Shown: in pieces, positions 1-5,663 of the stretch
Position numbering within the stretch: the stretch's first letter is position 1
Layout: each line of letters starts with the position of its first letter
NCBI GenBank assembly: GCA_020200675.1
Contig: JAIVIG010000040.1
Location: 1-9,409 of the forward strand
Length of the DNA stretch: 9,409 bases
Source of the DNA: Actinomycetota bacterium
GTDB taxonomy: Bacteria > Actinomycetota > Rubrobacteria > Rubrobacterales > Rubrobacteraceae
Direction: 5' to 3'
Made by a program: the position numbers and the translations under genes
Notes under the pieces: generated by a model
The model's input: the letters and a program-made list of their open reading frames with translations, nothing else
Database searches by the model: none
Told to the model about the DNA's origin: nothing

Positions 1-24
1 GTACTTTCCCGTCTGCCCGAGTGA
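1..24 (+). CDS. 3' end of an upstream gene, possibly the antitoxin partner of the ParE-type toxin
   Basis: Frame 1 reads VLSRLPE and then stops at TGA (22-24). The stop overlaps the GTG start of the next gene in a GTGA tetranucleotide, the usual arrangement of a coupled antitoxin-toxin pair. Only seven codons are visible, so the family cannot be named. The antitoxin role is inferred only from position and overlap. An open frame of seven codons is weak evidence on its own. Confidence 0.35.
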   Translation, partial: VLSRLPE

Positions 25-326
25 AGATAGTCTGGTCTCCGTTGGCCTTGGAGCGCGTGGACGAAGCGGCGGAATACATCGCGCGGGATCGGCCCGAAGC
101 AGCCCGTCGTTGGGTCAGCTCGCTTTTCGAGGCCGTGGGAAGGCTGGAGCGCTTCCCCGAGAGCGGGCGGCCGGTCCCGGAGCTGTCGCACCGCCCCGAA
201 CCGAGGGAGGTTATCCACGGCGCATACCGGGTCATCTACCGCGTGGAGCCCGGACGAGTGTCGGTGCTCACTGTGCGTCGTGGCCAGCGCCTGCTGGACC
301 CATCGGAGCTCGGCGAGGGCGAGTAG
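21..326 (+). CDS. RelE/ParE superfamily toxin
   Basis: This 101-residue protein has the size and layout of ParE-type toxins of type II toxin-antitoxin systems. An N-terminal strand (KIVWSPLALERVDEAAEYI) leads into two helices with the spaced pattern EAARRWVSSLFEAVGRLERFP. The family-typical SGRPVPE turn follows, then the C-terminal strands REVIHGAYRVIYRVEPGRV and VLTVRRGQRLL. Family members act in the cytoplasm; ParE types poison DNA gyrase and RelE types cleave mRNA on the ribosome. The sequence does not settle the target, but the EVIHGAYRVIYRV core is closer to ParE. The start is GTG at 21, which overlaps the stop of the preceding gene. The frame is intact and the length normal, so the toxin looks functional, unlike the HicA toxin further downstream. 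Confidence 0.85.
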   Translation: MKIVWSPLALERVDEAAEYIARDRPEAARRWVSSLFEAVGRLERFPESGRPVPELSHRPEPREVIHGAYRVIYRVEPGRVSVLTVRRGQRLLDPSELGEGE

Positions 327-420
327 GGACGAGAGGGTATTCTCCTATGCTCTATCTCAACGACTGAGGCTCCAGCGTGCGACCCGTATATCTCCGAGCA
401 GGTGCATCAACGGCCTTCCG

Positions 421-427
421 AAGGAGG
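421..427 (+). promoter_or_regulatory. ribosome binding site that sets the start of the 171-residue protein gene
   Basis: AAGGAGG lies 4 bases before a TTG codon at 432. The upstream in-frame GTG at 402 has no purine-rich site before it. The site therefore favours TTG 432, or less well TTG 441, over the longer reading. Confidence 0.5.
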
Positions 428-431
428 TGCG

Positions 432-947
432 TTGTCCGCTTTGTTCAACGGAACCATCGTTGACGAACAGGAGGTCTTGGCCGTTTGTCTCGGTCACCTG
501 TACATCGGCAGCAGGCAGGTCGTTCGTTCTCTGACCCGCAGTGGGTTGCACCTGCCCGCCGACGAAGAACGGGCACGCTCCTACATGCGCGAGAACTTCG
601 AGGGACTCAGCGAAGAGACGTTGGCCGACTTTCTCGTCAAGAACCGCGAGCAGCACCCGGTCGAACCGGACTTCAATCCGGAAGGACGCTTGATCTGCTT
701 GGGCGACGAAGAGTTTCAGCACGTCTTCAGAGATGGGGAAGGGTGGGAGCGTTTCCGCCGAACGTTCCCTGAGTCGGATGGCACGCTTAGGTTCTCGCGG
801 GTCGGGTTCAACCGCTACGTGACGCAGGCGATGATCTACGCTGGGCAGCAGTTCGATTGGCACATAGGCTCCGGCGGCTTTTGGTTGTTCTCGAGATCCG
901 ACGGGACGTGGGTCGAATCCGAAAGGCTGGGGACCTGGATCTCATAG
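432..947 (+). CDS. hypothetical protein with a conserved GFN...GSGGFWLF-type C-terminal region
   Basis: I do not recognise a named family. The reading from TTG 432 gives 171 residues; a GTG at 402 in the same frame would add ten. No signal peptide or membrane segment is evident, so a cytoplasmic soluble protein is likely. The N-terminal half is acidic and helical (ADEERARSYMRENFEGLSEETLADFL). The C-terminal half alternates strands and turns: GTLRFSRVGFNRYVTQAMIY, then GSGGFWLFSRSDGTWV, and ends in WIS. From memory, this ending resembles a widespread group of uncharacterised bacterial proteins in which a 'SRVGFN' strand is followed by a glycine-rich strand and a D-G-x-W turn. The gene stands alone, 105 bases after the toxin gene and ahead of a non-coding gap. 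The frame is intact. No function is assigned. Confidence 0.7.
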   Translation: MSALFNGTIVDEQEVLAVCLGHLYIGSRQVVRSLTRSGLHLPADEERARSYMRENFEGLSEETLADFLVKNREQHPVEPDFNPEGRLICLGDEEFQHVFRDGEGWERFRRTFPESDGTLRFSRVGFNRYVTQAMIYAGQQFDWHIGSGGFWLFSRSDGTWVESERLGTWIS

Positions 948-973
948 GTGCGAGCCGGGTGTCGAAAGGTCGC

Positions 974-995
974 TTGAACTTCATACCCTGTTCAA
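974..995 (+). repeat. inverted repeat TTGAAC-N10-GTTCAA
   Basis: Perfect six-base arms (974-979 and 990-995) are separated by ten bases, in the gap after the 171-residue protein gene. The outward and inward flanking bases do not pair. The geometry suits a dimeric repressor operator as well as a weak hairpin. No T-run follows, so it is not an intrinsic terminator. It could be chance. Confidence 0.3.
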
Positions 996-1017
996 CTCGC
1001 AACCCGAAGCAAAGAGG

Positions 1018-1035
1018 AACTACTCCGAAGTAGTT
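1018..1035 (+). repeat. small hairpin: 7-bp stem with CCGA loop
   Basis: AACTACT (1018-1024), loop CCGA, AGTAGTT (1029-1035) form a perfect seven-base stem, 34 bases upstream of a TATAAT box. The last bases run into TTTGC, too short a T-run for a convincing intrinsic terminator. It may be an operator for the downstream hicBA-type unit or part of a weak terminator for the preceding gene. Which of these holds cannot be told from sequence. Confidence 0.35.
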
Positions 1036-1069
1036 TGCGCGGCGCCAAAGGTAGCAGGGGTGCGTCTTG

Positions 1070-1075
1070 TATAAT
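1070..1075 (+). promoter_or_regulatory. perfect -10 box (TATAAT) upstream of the decayed ORF and hicBA
   Basis: TATAAT stands out in GC-rich DNA and lies 145 bases before the hicB start. The best -35-like hexamer, TTGCGC at 1035-1040, is 29 bases away, which is too far. If the promoter is real it lacks a standard -35. Transcription would begin near 1082 and cover the 30-codon ORF and hicBA. Confidence 0.45.
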
Positions 1076-1119
1076 GGAGCCAGGGTACGGAGGAGTTAGG
1101 GGAAGAGGAAACCACGGGT

Positions 1120-1212
1120 GTGACATATCCCCGCTACAGCAAAGAAGAGATCGGCGCTTACGAGGTAGACCGGGGCGAGATCGTCGCTGCGGTCCATGCT
1201 GGAGGAAGGTAG
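1120..1212 (+). pseudogene. 30-codon ORF, likely an internally deleted remnant of a small antitoxin-like protein
   Basis: The frame starts at GTG 1120 and stops at TAG 1210-1212. It begins TYPRYSKEEI and continues GAYEVDRGEIVAAVHAGG. From memory, small bacterial proteins of roughly 80-90 residues begin with a YPRYSKEEI-type stretch. Much later they carry a GxYEVDxDxxAA-type stretch, after a middle part containing 'YERxIRP' and 'GKFxVxDIET' motifs. Here the two ends are joined directly, as expected from an in-frame deletion of about 35-40 codons, and the C-terminus is also lost. A purine-rich GGGGAAGAGG (1099-1108) precedes it, so it may still be translated as a short peptide. Its last codons also carry the Shine-Dalgarno of hicB, so it could act as a leader ORF. 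The family recall needs a search to confirm. Confidence 0.45.
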
Positions 1213-1219
1213 TCAGGGT

Positions 1220-1432
1220 ATGAAGTATCGTGTCTTGATCGAGCAGGACGAAGACGGCACTTACGTGGCAGAGGTGCCGACCCTACCCGGTTGTATCTCG
1301 CAGGGTCAAACTAGAGAGGAAGCCGTCGAGAACGTCAGAGAAGCTATCACAGCGTACCTCGAGAGCCTGGAGGCGCATGGCGACCCCATTCCGCCGCCGA
1401 TCACGGAAGAGGTGGTGGAGGTTAATGTGTGA
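1220..1432 (+). CDS. hicB: HicB family antitoxin
   Basis: This 70-residue protein is a single small HicB-type partial RNase H fold. The strand MKYRVLIEQDEDGTYVAEVP is followed by the family signature LPGCISQGQTREEAVENVREAI, then a helix and an acidic-proline tail (GDPIPPPITEEVVEV). HicB binds and neutralises the HicA mRNA interferase and usually represses its own promoter. No separate DNA-binding domain is present, as in the short HicB class. ATG 1220 is chosen because the conserved start MKYRV begins there and GGAGGAAGG (1201-1209) lies ten bases upstream. An in-frame ATG at 1196 would add eight residues outside the fold. Its stop overlaps the hicA start by four bases (GTGA). The partner toxin is frameshifted, so this antitoxin is probably an orphan. 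Confidence 0.85.
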   Translation: MKYRVLIEQDEDGTYVAEVPTLPGCISQGQTREEAVENVREAITAYLESLEAHGDPIPPPITEEVVEVNV

Positions 1433-1645
1433 GCGGTTTGCCTCGTGTTTCCGGACGCGAGGTGGTGAGAGCCCTGCGAAAGACCGGATACGAGAGGGAT
1501 CGGCAGCGAGGTAGCCACGTTGTTCTCCGACAAATAGTGCCGCCGCACTACCGTGTCCGACCACAAAGAAGTGGCCAAAGGCACGTTGAGGGCCATCATT
1601 CGGCAGGCCGGCTTGACGGTAGACGAGTTCAAGGCTCTGCTCTGA
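1429..1645 (+). pseudogene. hicA: HicA family toxin, frameshifted
   Basis: The gene starts at GTG 1429, inside the hicB stop. It reads LPRVSGREVVRALRKTGYER and then RGSHVVLRQ, the classic HicA double-stranded-RNA-binding-type core with the catalytic His at residue 30. After about codon 37 the frame no longer fits the family. The neighbouring frame from about 1544 gives TTVSDHKEVAKGTLRAIIRQ and then AGLTVDEFKALL, the normal HicA ending, and stops at TGA 1643-1645. One extra base, or two lost, between about 1537 and 1546 explains the change. In the unshifted frame an unrelated tail runs to 1662. HicA cleaves mRNA; losing the C-terminal strand and helix should inactivate it. A sequencing error is the alternative. 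The SIS gene begins 20 bases after the restored stop. Confidence 0.8.
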
Positions 1646-1665
1646 TACGACGGAGGGTGTAAGAG

Positions 1666-2853
1666 GTGCGAATAGACACAGATACCCTCGCCACCCGTAG
1701 CCGCGGAGAACTGTTGCGGCGCAACAAGGTATTCGAAGTCTTCTTCAAAGCCGAAGCTCCCCGTTTAGCCGAAGCCTGCCACGAGATGTCCCGCCGATTT
1801 TTGGCGGGCGGGCGGCTCCTGGCTTTCGGGAATGGCTCCGCCGCGACCGACGCCCAGCACGTCTCGGTGGAGTTCGTGCATCCGGTTATCGTGGGCAAGC
1901 GGGCCTTGCCGGCGCTGGACCTGGGGCCGGATTTCGAGCTCCACCTGCCGGTGATACTGCGCCCTGAGGACATGGTGATGGGCTTCTCGTTCCCGGGCGG
2001 GGACGAGATGGTAGAGCGAGCGTTGCGGCTGGCGCGGGAGCGGGGGGCTCTCACCTTTGCGCTTGCGGGGGAGGAGGGAGACTATCCCTTCGCGCTGCCG
2101 GACGAGGATCCGTTCGTGGTTCAGGAGGTCTTCGAGGTTCTGTACCACATGCTCTGGGAGACGGTGCATGTGTACTTCGAGCATCGGGAGCAGGGGCATG
2201 ACGTCGGATCTTCTTCTTTTCTGTACCCGTTCTTGAGCAGCGGGGAGCAGCCGCTCGAGAGGGTGGTGGAAGAGGTGCAAGGCTCGATGTTGCAGAAGAT
2301 GGAAGAGGTGAACGGGATGCGGGCGGTGGTCGCAGAAACGGAGGCGGGCGTCATCTCGGAGATCTCGGTCGCCGTGGTCGAGAGGCTGCGGTTGGGGGGC
2401 AAGCTCATCGTGTTCGGCAACGGCGGGTCGGCCACGGATGCGAACGATCTGGTCGCAGACTGCGTGGCCCCGCCGCCGGGCTTCGAGCCTGTTCCGGCGA
2501 TCTCGCTGTCCGCCGAATCTCCCAACATCACGGCTATCGCAAACGACATCGGCAGCGAAGCCATCTTCGCCCGACAACTCATCGCCCACGCCCGTCCGGA
2601 GGACGTGGCGGTCGGAATTTCGACCAGCGGTGGCTCGACCAACATCCTGGCCGCTCTGGCCGAAGCCCGCAAACGCGGGCTGCTCACGGTGGGCATCGTG
2701 GGTTACGATGGGGGGAGGATCGTGAGCGAACGGCTGGCGGACCACGCGGTGGTCGTGCGCTCGGACTACATCCCGCGCATCCAGGAGGTGCAGGCTTCTG
2801 TCTACCACGTGCTGCGAGGGCTCATTGAGACGCTGGTGGGAGGGAGGGGTTAG
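1666..2853 (+). CDS. tandem double-SIS-domain protein, phosphoheptose-isomerase (GmhA)-like, linked to hypAB
   Basis: This 395-residue protein consists of two SIS (sugar isomerase) domains in tandem, about 20-175 and 205-392. A 30-residue linker joins them. Matching motifs show the duplication: AFGNGSAATDAQH at 53-65 pairs with VFGNGGSATDAND at 249-261, and QEVFEVLYH near 153-161 pairs with QEVQASVYH near 373-381. The second domain keeps the phosphate-binding loop GISTSGGSTN (317-326) and SAESPNITAIANDIG. The first has a degenerate equivalent (GFSFPGGDEM). GmhA is normally a single SIS domain of about 190 residues that isomerises sedoheptulose 7-phosphate. Whether this fusion is catalytic is unclear. 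GTG 1666 has GGAGGG eight bases upstream. It ends three bases before hypA. From memory, SIS genes occur next to hyp genes in actinobacterial hydrogenase clusters, so a hydrogenase-linked role is more likely than heptose synthesis. Confidence 0.8.
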   Translation: MRIDTDTLATRSRGELLRRNKVFEVFFKAEAPRLAEACHEMSRRFLAGGRLLAFGNGSAATDAQHVSVEFVHPVIVGKRALPALDLGPDFELHLPVILRPEDMVMGFSFPGGDEMVERALRLARERGALTFALAGEEGDYPFALPDEDPFVVQEVFEVLYHMLWETVHVYFEHREQGHDVGSSSFLYPFLSSGEQPLERVVEEVQGSMLQKMEEVNGMRAVVAETEAGVISEISVAVVERLRLGGKLIVFGNGGSATDANDLVADCVAPPPGFEPVPAISLSAESPNITAIANDIGSEAIFARQLIAHARPEDVAVGISTSGGSTNILAALAEARKRGLLTVGIVGYDGGRIVSERLADHAVVVRSDYIPRIQEVQASVYHVLRGLIETLVGGRG

Positions 2854-2856
2854 CGC

Positions 2857-3216
2857 TTGCACGAGCTGGCTATAGCCGACTCCATCGTCCAGATCGCCGG
2901 TCGCCACGCGAACGGGCGGCGGGTCACGAAGGTGCAGCTGAAGGTCGGTCACCTGCGCCAGGTCGTTCCCTCTGCCCTGGCCTTCAGCTTCGAGCTGGTG
3001 GCGCAGGGAACGTCCGTCGAGGGCGCGGAGCTGGAGATGGAGGAGGTCCCGGCTACCGGGTCGTGCCTTGGGTGCGGGGCAGAGAGCCGGCTGGAGATGT
3101 TTCCCCTGCAATGCGGGGCGTGCGGGGGCTTCGACCTGCAGGTTCTCGAGGGGGAAGAGTTGTTCGTGGAGGCTCTCGAACTGGAGGAGGATAAAGATGC
3201 ATCGCACGGCCGTTAA
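2857..3216 (+). CDS. hypA: hydrogenase maturation nickel metallochaperone HypA
   Basis: HypA (119 residues, normal length) binds nickel and, with HypB, delivers it to the large subunit of [NiFe] hydrogenase in the cytoplasm. In some bacteria it also serves urease. The protein begins MHELAIADSIV, where His2 is the invariant nickel ligand of the family. The zinc domain carries two CxxC pairs, Cys70/Cys73 and Cys86/Cys89. The start is TTG at 2857, fixed by the MHEL motif and by AGGGAGGGG seven bases upstream. It follows the SIS gene by three bases and overlaps hypB by 20, so the three genes form one translational unit. All expected ligands are present. Confidence 0.95.
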   Translation: MHELAIADSIVQIAGRHANGRRVTKVQLKVGHLRQVVPSALAFSFELVAQGTSVEGAELEMEEVPATGSCLGCGAESRLEMFPLQCGACGGFDLQVLEGEELFVEALELEEDKDASHGR

Positions 3217-3874
3217 GCAAGTAGTTATGGAAGGCGTCCTGGACGCGAACGACGCGCTCGCCCAGGCGAACCGGGCCCAGTTCGACGCGGCCGGGACTTA
3301 CGTTGTCAACATGATGAGCTCTCCGGGGGCGGGGAAGACGGCTTTGCTGGAGCGCACGCTGGAGCGGCTGCACGGCAAGCTGCGCCTGGGAGTCCTGGAG
3401 GGCGACGTGCAGACCACCCTGGACGCCGACCGGCTGTCCCGCTTCCACGTTCCGCTGGTACAGGTGAACACGGATCCGGGCTTCGGCGGCGAGTGTCATC
3501 TGGACGCGAACATGGTCCGCTCGGGGCTCTCCGAGCTTCCGTTGAACGACATGGACGTCCTGGTCATAGAGAACGTCGGGAACCTGGTGTGTCCGGCGGA
3601 GTTCAAGGTCGGGGAGGATACCAGGGTGATGGTCTACTCGATCACCGAGGGCGAGGAGAAGCCCCTAAAGTATCCACTCATGTTCAGGTCCGCGGATCTC
3701 GTGCTGGTTAACAAGATCGACCTGCTGGAGCACCTGGACTTCGACCTGGAGCAGTTCCTCGGCTACCTGGACGCGGTCAACCCGGGCGTCAAACGCATAC
3801 TCACGAGCGCCCGCACGGGCCAGGGCGTGGACGAGTGGTGCTCCTGGCTTGAGGAACGCGGGGCTCCCTCGTAG
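3197..3874 (+). CDS. hypB: hydrogenase nickel incorporation GTPase HypB
   Basis: HypB (225 residues) is a SIMIBI-class GTPase that hydrolyses GTP to drive nickel transfer from or with HypA into the hydrogenase large subunit. Visible motifs are the P-loop SSPGAGKT (41-48), the GDVQTTLDADR switch region (69-79), NTDPGFGGECHLD (91-103), ENVGNLVCPAEF (125-136) and the guanine-specificity motif NKID (172-175). Cys100 and His101 are the G-domain metal site at the dimer interface, with Cys132 alongside. The N-terminal high-affinity nickel motif and His-rich stretch of some HypB proteins are absent, as in many short forms. ATG 3197 is selected because GGAGGAGG (3183-3190) lies six bases upstream. The frame stays open upstream to 3068, but there it lies entirely inside hypA. 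Start and SD lie inside the hypA 3' end, implying coupling. Confidence 0.95.
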   Translation: MHRTAVKQVVMEGVLDANDALAQANRAQFDAAGTYVVNMMSSPGAGKTALLERTLERLHGKLRLGVLEGDVQTTLDADRLSRFHVPLVQVNTDPGFGGECHLDANMVRSGLSELPLNDMDVLVIENVGNLVCPAEFKVGEDTRVMVYSITEGEEKPLKYPLMFRSADLVLVNKIDLLEHLDFDLEQFLGYLDAVNPGVKRILTSARTGQGVDEWCSWLEERGAPS

Positions 3875-4105
3875 ACCAGCAGATCAAGGGTTCGCTCGCC
3901 GTCGCTTATCGAGAAGTACGCCTCTACCACACCGCCGTCGCCGGTCTCGGGCCGTGGCCTGTAGCAACGTGTGGTGACCTTCGACGAGGTCAGGTGGCAA
4001 GACGCGAGGTCGTTCGAGAACCACACCGCGAGAGGTAAGATCACGCACGTCTTGCGGAAACGGTGCGGGTAGAATCGGGGGCATGAGTGACGGAGAGGTG
4101 GCGTG
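3875..4105 (+). other. gap between hypB and the oxidoreductase gene with ambiguous coding signal
   Basis: No confident gene is seen in these 231 bases. On the + strand a 33-codon frame (GTG 3971 to TAG 4070-4072) reads VVTFDEVRWQDARSFENH and ends THVLRKRCG, with high G/C third positions but no Shine-Dalgarno. On the - strand a frame through about 4040-3870 reads RPETGDGGVVEAYFSISDGE and also has high G/C third positions, because the two frames share wobble positions. It has no credible start and runs into the antisense of hypB. One of them may be the remnant of a lost gene. Confidence 0.4.
4070..4075 (+). promoter_or_regulatory. possible -10 box (TAGAAT) for the oxidoreductase gene
   Basis: TAGAAT differs from TATAAT at one base and lies 30 bases before the ATG at 4106. 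That would give a leader of about 24 bases holding the GGAGAGG site. No -35 hexamer is found at 16-18 bases; TTGCGG at 4052-4057 is only 12 bases away. The evidence is weak. Confidence 0.3.
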
Positions 4106-5521
4106 ATGTACGACGCGGTGGTCGTTGGGTCGGGGCCGAACGGTCTGGCCGCCGCCGTGGAGCTGGCGCGGAACGGGCGCTCCGTCGCCGTCCTCGAAGC
4201 CGAAGCTACCGTAGGCGGCGGTACCCGCTCCGCGGAGCTCACCCTCCCCGGCTTCGTTCACGACGTCGGCTCGGCCATACACCCCCTGGGCTACGCCTCG
4301 CCCTTCTTCTCTACCCTGCCGCTCGAGGAGCACGGTCTGGAGTGGGTCCACCCGCCCGCCCCGCTCGCCCACCCCTTCGACGACGGCACCGCTGCTGTGC
4401 TGGAGCGTTCGGTGGCGGAGACGGGGAATACCCTGGGTCCGGACGCGGCGGCGTACCGGAGGTTTATGGAGCCAATAGCGCGGGACTTCGACAGGATCAT
4501 CGACTCCCTGCTCGGCCCGCCGCGGCTCCCGCGCCATCCCTTCGCCCTGGCCCGCTTCGGGCTGCGCGCGCTCCGCTCCGCCCGCGGGCTCGCCGAGGAT
4601 CTATTCGAGGGCGAGAAGGCGCGTGGTCTCTTCGCCGGCAACGCCGCCCACTCCTTTCTGCCGATGGAGCAGGCGCCGAGCGCCGCGTTCGGCCTCGTCC
4701 TCTCCACCGTGGGCCACGCCGCCGGCTGGCCTTTCCCGAAGGGCGGCTCCCAAAAGATAGCCAACGCGCTGGTCTCCTATCTGCGCTCCCTGGGCGGCGA
4801 GGTTTACGCGGGCACCCGCGTCCGGGCAGTGGAGGAGGTGCCCCGGACGCGGGCGGTACTCTTCGACGTGACGCCGCGGCAGCTGCTCGAGATCTCCGGC
4901 CACCACTTCACCAGACGCTATCGGCGCGCCCTCGAACGCTACCGTTACGGCCCCGGTGTCTTCAAGGTGGACTTCGCACTCGACGGTCCGATCCCCTGGG
5001 AGGCCGAAGGGTGTAGGCGCGCGGGCACCGTCCACCTGGGTGGCACGCTGGACGAGATCTCCGCCGGAGAGGCGGCCATCTCGCGCGGCGAACACCCAGA
5101 GAGTCCCTTCGTCCTGCTCGCCCAACAGAGCCTCTTCGACGAGACGCGCGCGCCTCGCGGCAAGCACACCGTCTGGGCCTACTGCCACGTCCCGAATGGC
5201 TCCACCGTCGACATGACGGAGCGTATCGAAAAGCAAATAGAACGCTTCGTCCCCGGCTTCCGCGACCGCATCCTCGCGAAGAGCACGATGGGACCGGCCG
5301 ACCTCCAGCGCATCAACGCCAACCACATCGGTGGCGACATAAACGGCGGGCTGCAGGACCTCAGGCAGCTCTTTACCCGGCCGGTCGTTCGCCTCACGCC
5401 GTACTCTACCCCCGCTGGAGGACTCTACCTCTGCTCTTCCTCGACCCCGCCCGGCGGCGGCGTCCACGGCATGTGCGGCTTCTTCGCCGCCCGCGCCGCC
5501 CTGGCGACCACGCTGCGCTGA
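4106..5521 (+). CDS. FAD-dependent oxidoreductase, phytoene desaturase-like (COG1233)
   Basis: This 471-residue flavoprotein belongs to the amine-oxidase/phytoene-dehydrogenase fold. Residues 4-13 hold the FAD dinucleotide motif (VVVGSGPNG), followed by the strand and acidic end VAVLEAEATVGGGTRS. The middle FDVTPRQLLEI and the late NHIGGDINGGLQDLRQLFTRP are typical of a bacterial group related to human PYROXD2. The C-terminal FAD-contacting stretch YLCSSSTPPGGGVHGMCGFF is well preserved. These proteins remove hydrogens from lipid-like or unknown substrates. No carotenoid gene is nearby, so carotenoid desaturation should not be assumed. ATG 4106 is preferred, with GGAGAGG (4092-4098) seven bases upstream; a GTG at 4103 is only four bases from it. 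No frameshift is seen. It stands alone between the hyp cassette and the CoA-transferase promoter. Confidence 0.9.
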   Translation: MYDAVVVGSGPNGLAAAVELARNGRSVAVLEAEATVGGGTRSAELTLPGFVHDVGSAIHPLGYASPFFSTLPLEEHGLEWVHPPAPLAHPFDDGTAAVLERSVAETGNTLGPDAAAYRRFMEPIARDFDRIIDSLLGPPRLPRHPFALARFGLRALRSARGLAEDLFEGEKARGLFAGNAAHSFLPMEQAPSAAFGLVLSTVGHAAGWPFPKGGSQKIANALVSYLRSLGGEVYAGTRVRAVEEVPRTRAVLFDVTPRQLLEISGHHFTRRYRRALERYRYGPGVFKVDFALDGPIPWEAEGCRRAGTVHLGGTLDEISAGEAAISRGEHPESPFVLLAQQSLFDETRAPRGKHTVWAYCHVPNGSTVDMTERIEKQIERFVPGFRDRILAKSTMGPADLQRINANHIGGDINGGLQDLRQLFTRPVVRLTPYSTPAGGLYLCSSSTPPGGGVHGMCGFFAARAALATTLR

Positions 5522-5562
5522 GGGGCGCGTCGTGCGCGGCATCCCGCCGCTGTCCGGGATAC

Positions 5563-5591
5563 TTGACGCAAGCCTGGCCTCTCGTTACCGT
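5563..5591 (+). promoter_or_regulatory. candidate promoter for the CoA-transferase/lyase operon
   Basis: TTGACG (5563-5568), a 17-base spacer and TACCGT (5586-5591) fit a housekeeping sigma promoter. The -10 has the TAnnnT form common in GC-rich Actinobacteria. It lies in the 142-base gap after the oxidoreductase gene. Initiation near 5598 would leave a leader of about 65 bases ending in a perfect Shine-Dalgarno. Confidence 0.5.
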
Positions 5592-5663
5592 AGCTTTCGG
5601 GGTGCGCGACAAGGCTCACGAGGGATGGGGTTCTCGGATCTGCCCCAAAGGAGGATACGCGAG

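Noticed and set aside
402..431. GTG 402 as start of the 171-residue protein
   Set aside because: No ribosome site precedes it. AAGGAGG at 421-427 points to TTG 432, and the ten extra residues look like leader sequence.
1035..1223. 62-codon + frame across the hicB leader
   Set aside because: Arg/Gly-rich with no motifs. It conflicts with the 30-codon remnant, which has recognisable segments.
1429..1662. 77-residue uninterrupted HicA reading
   Set aside because: After about codon 37 it turns into Arg/His-rich sequence, while the true HicA tail is in the next frame.
3068..3196. Upstream start extending HypB by 43 residues
   Set aside because: The extension lies entirely inside hypA in another frame. 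Its translation contains neither a nickel-binding CxxCGC motif nor a His-rich stretch, and a strong ribosome site serves ATG 3197.
1765..3207. 480-codon open frame on the - strand
   Set aside because: It is the antisense shadow of the SIS and hypA genes. It is rich in His, Arg, Gln and Leu without motifs, while the + strand carries clear families.
4083..4106. Seven-codon ORF ending TGATG at the oxidoreductase start, as a leader peptide
   Set aside because: Too short to judge, and the oxidoreductase gene's own GGAGAGG site explains its start without it.
4601..5542. 313-codon open frame on the - strand
   Set aside because: Antisense of the FAD oxidoreductase gene; no recognisable motif, and the + frame has intact FAD motifs at both ends.
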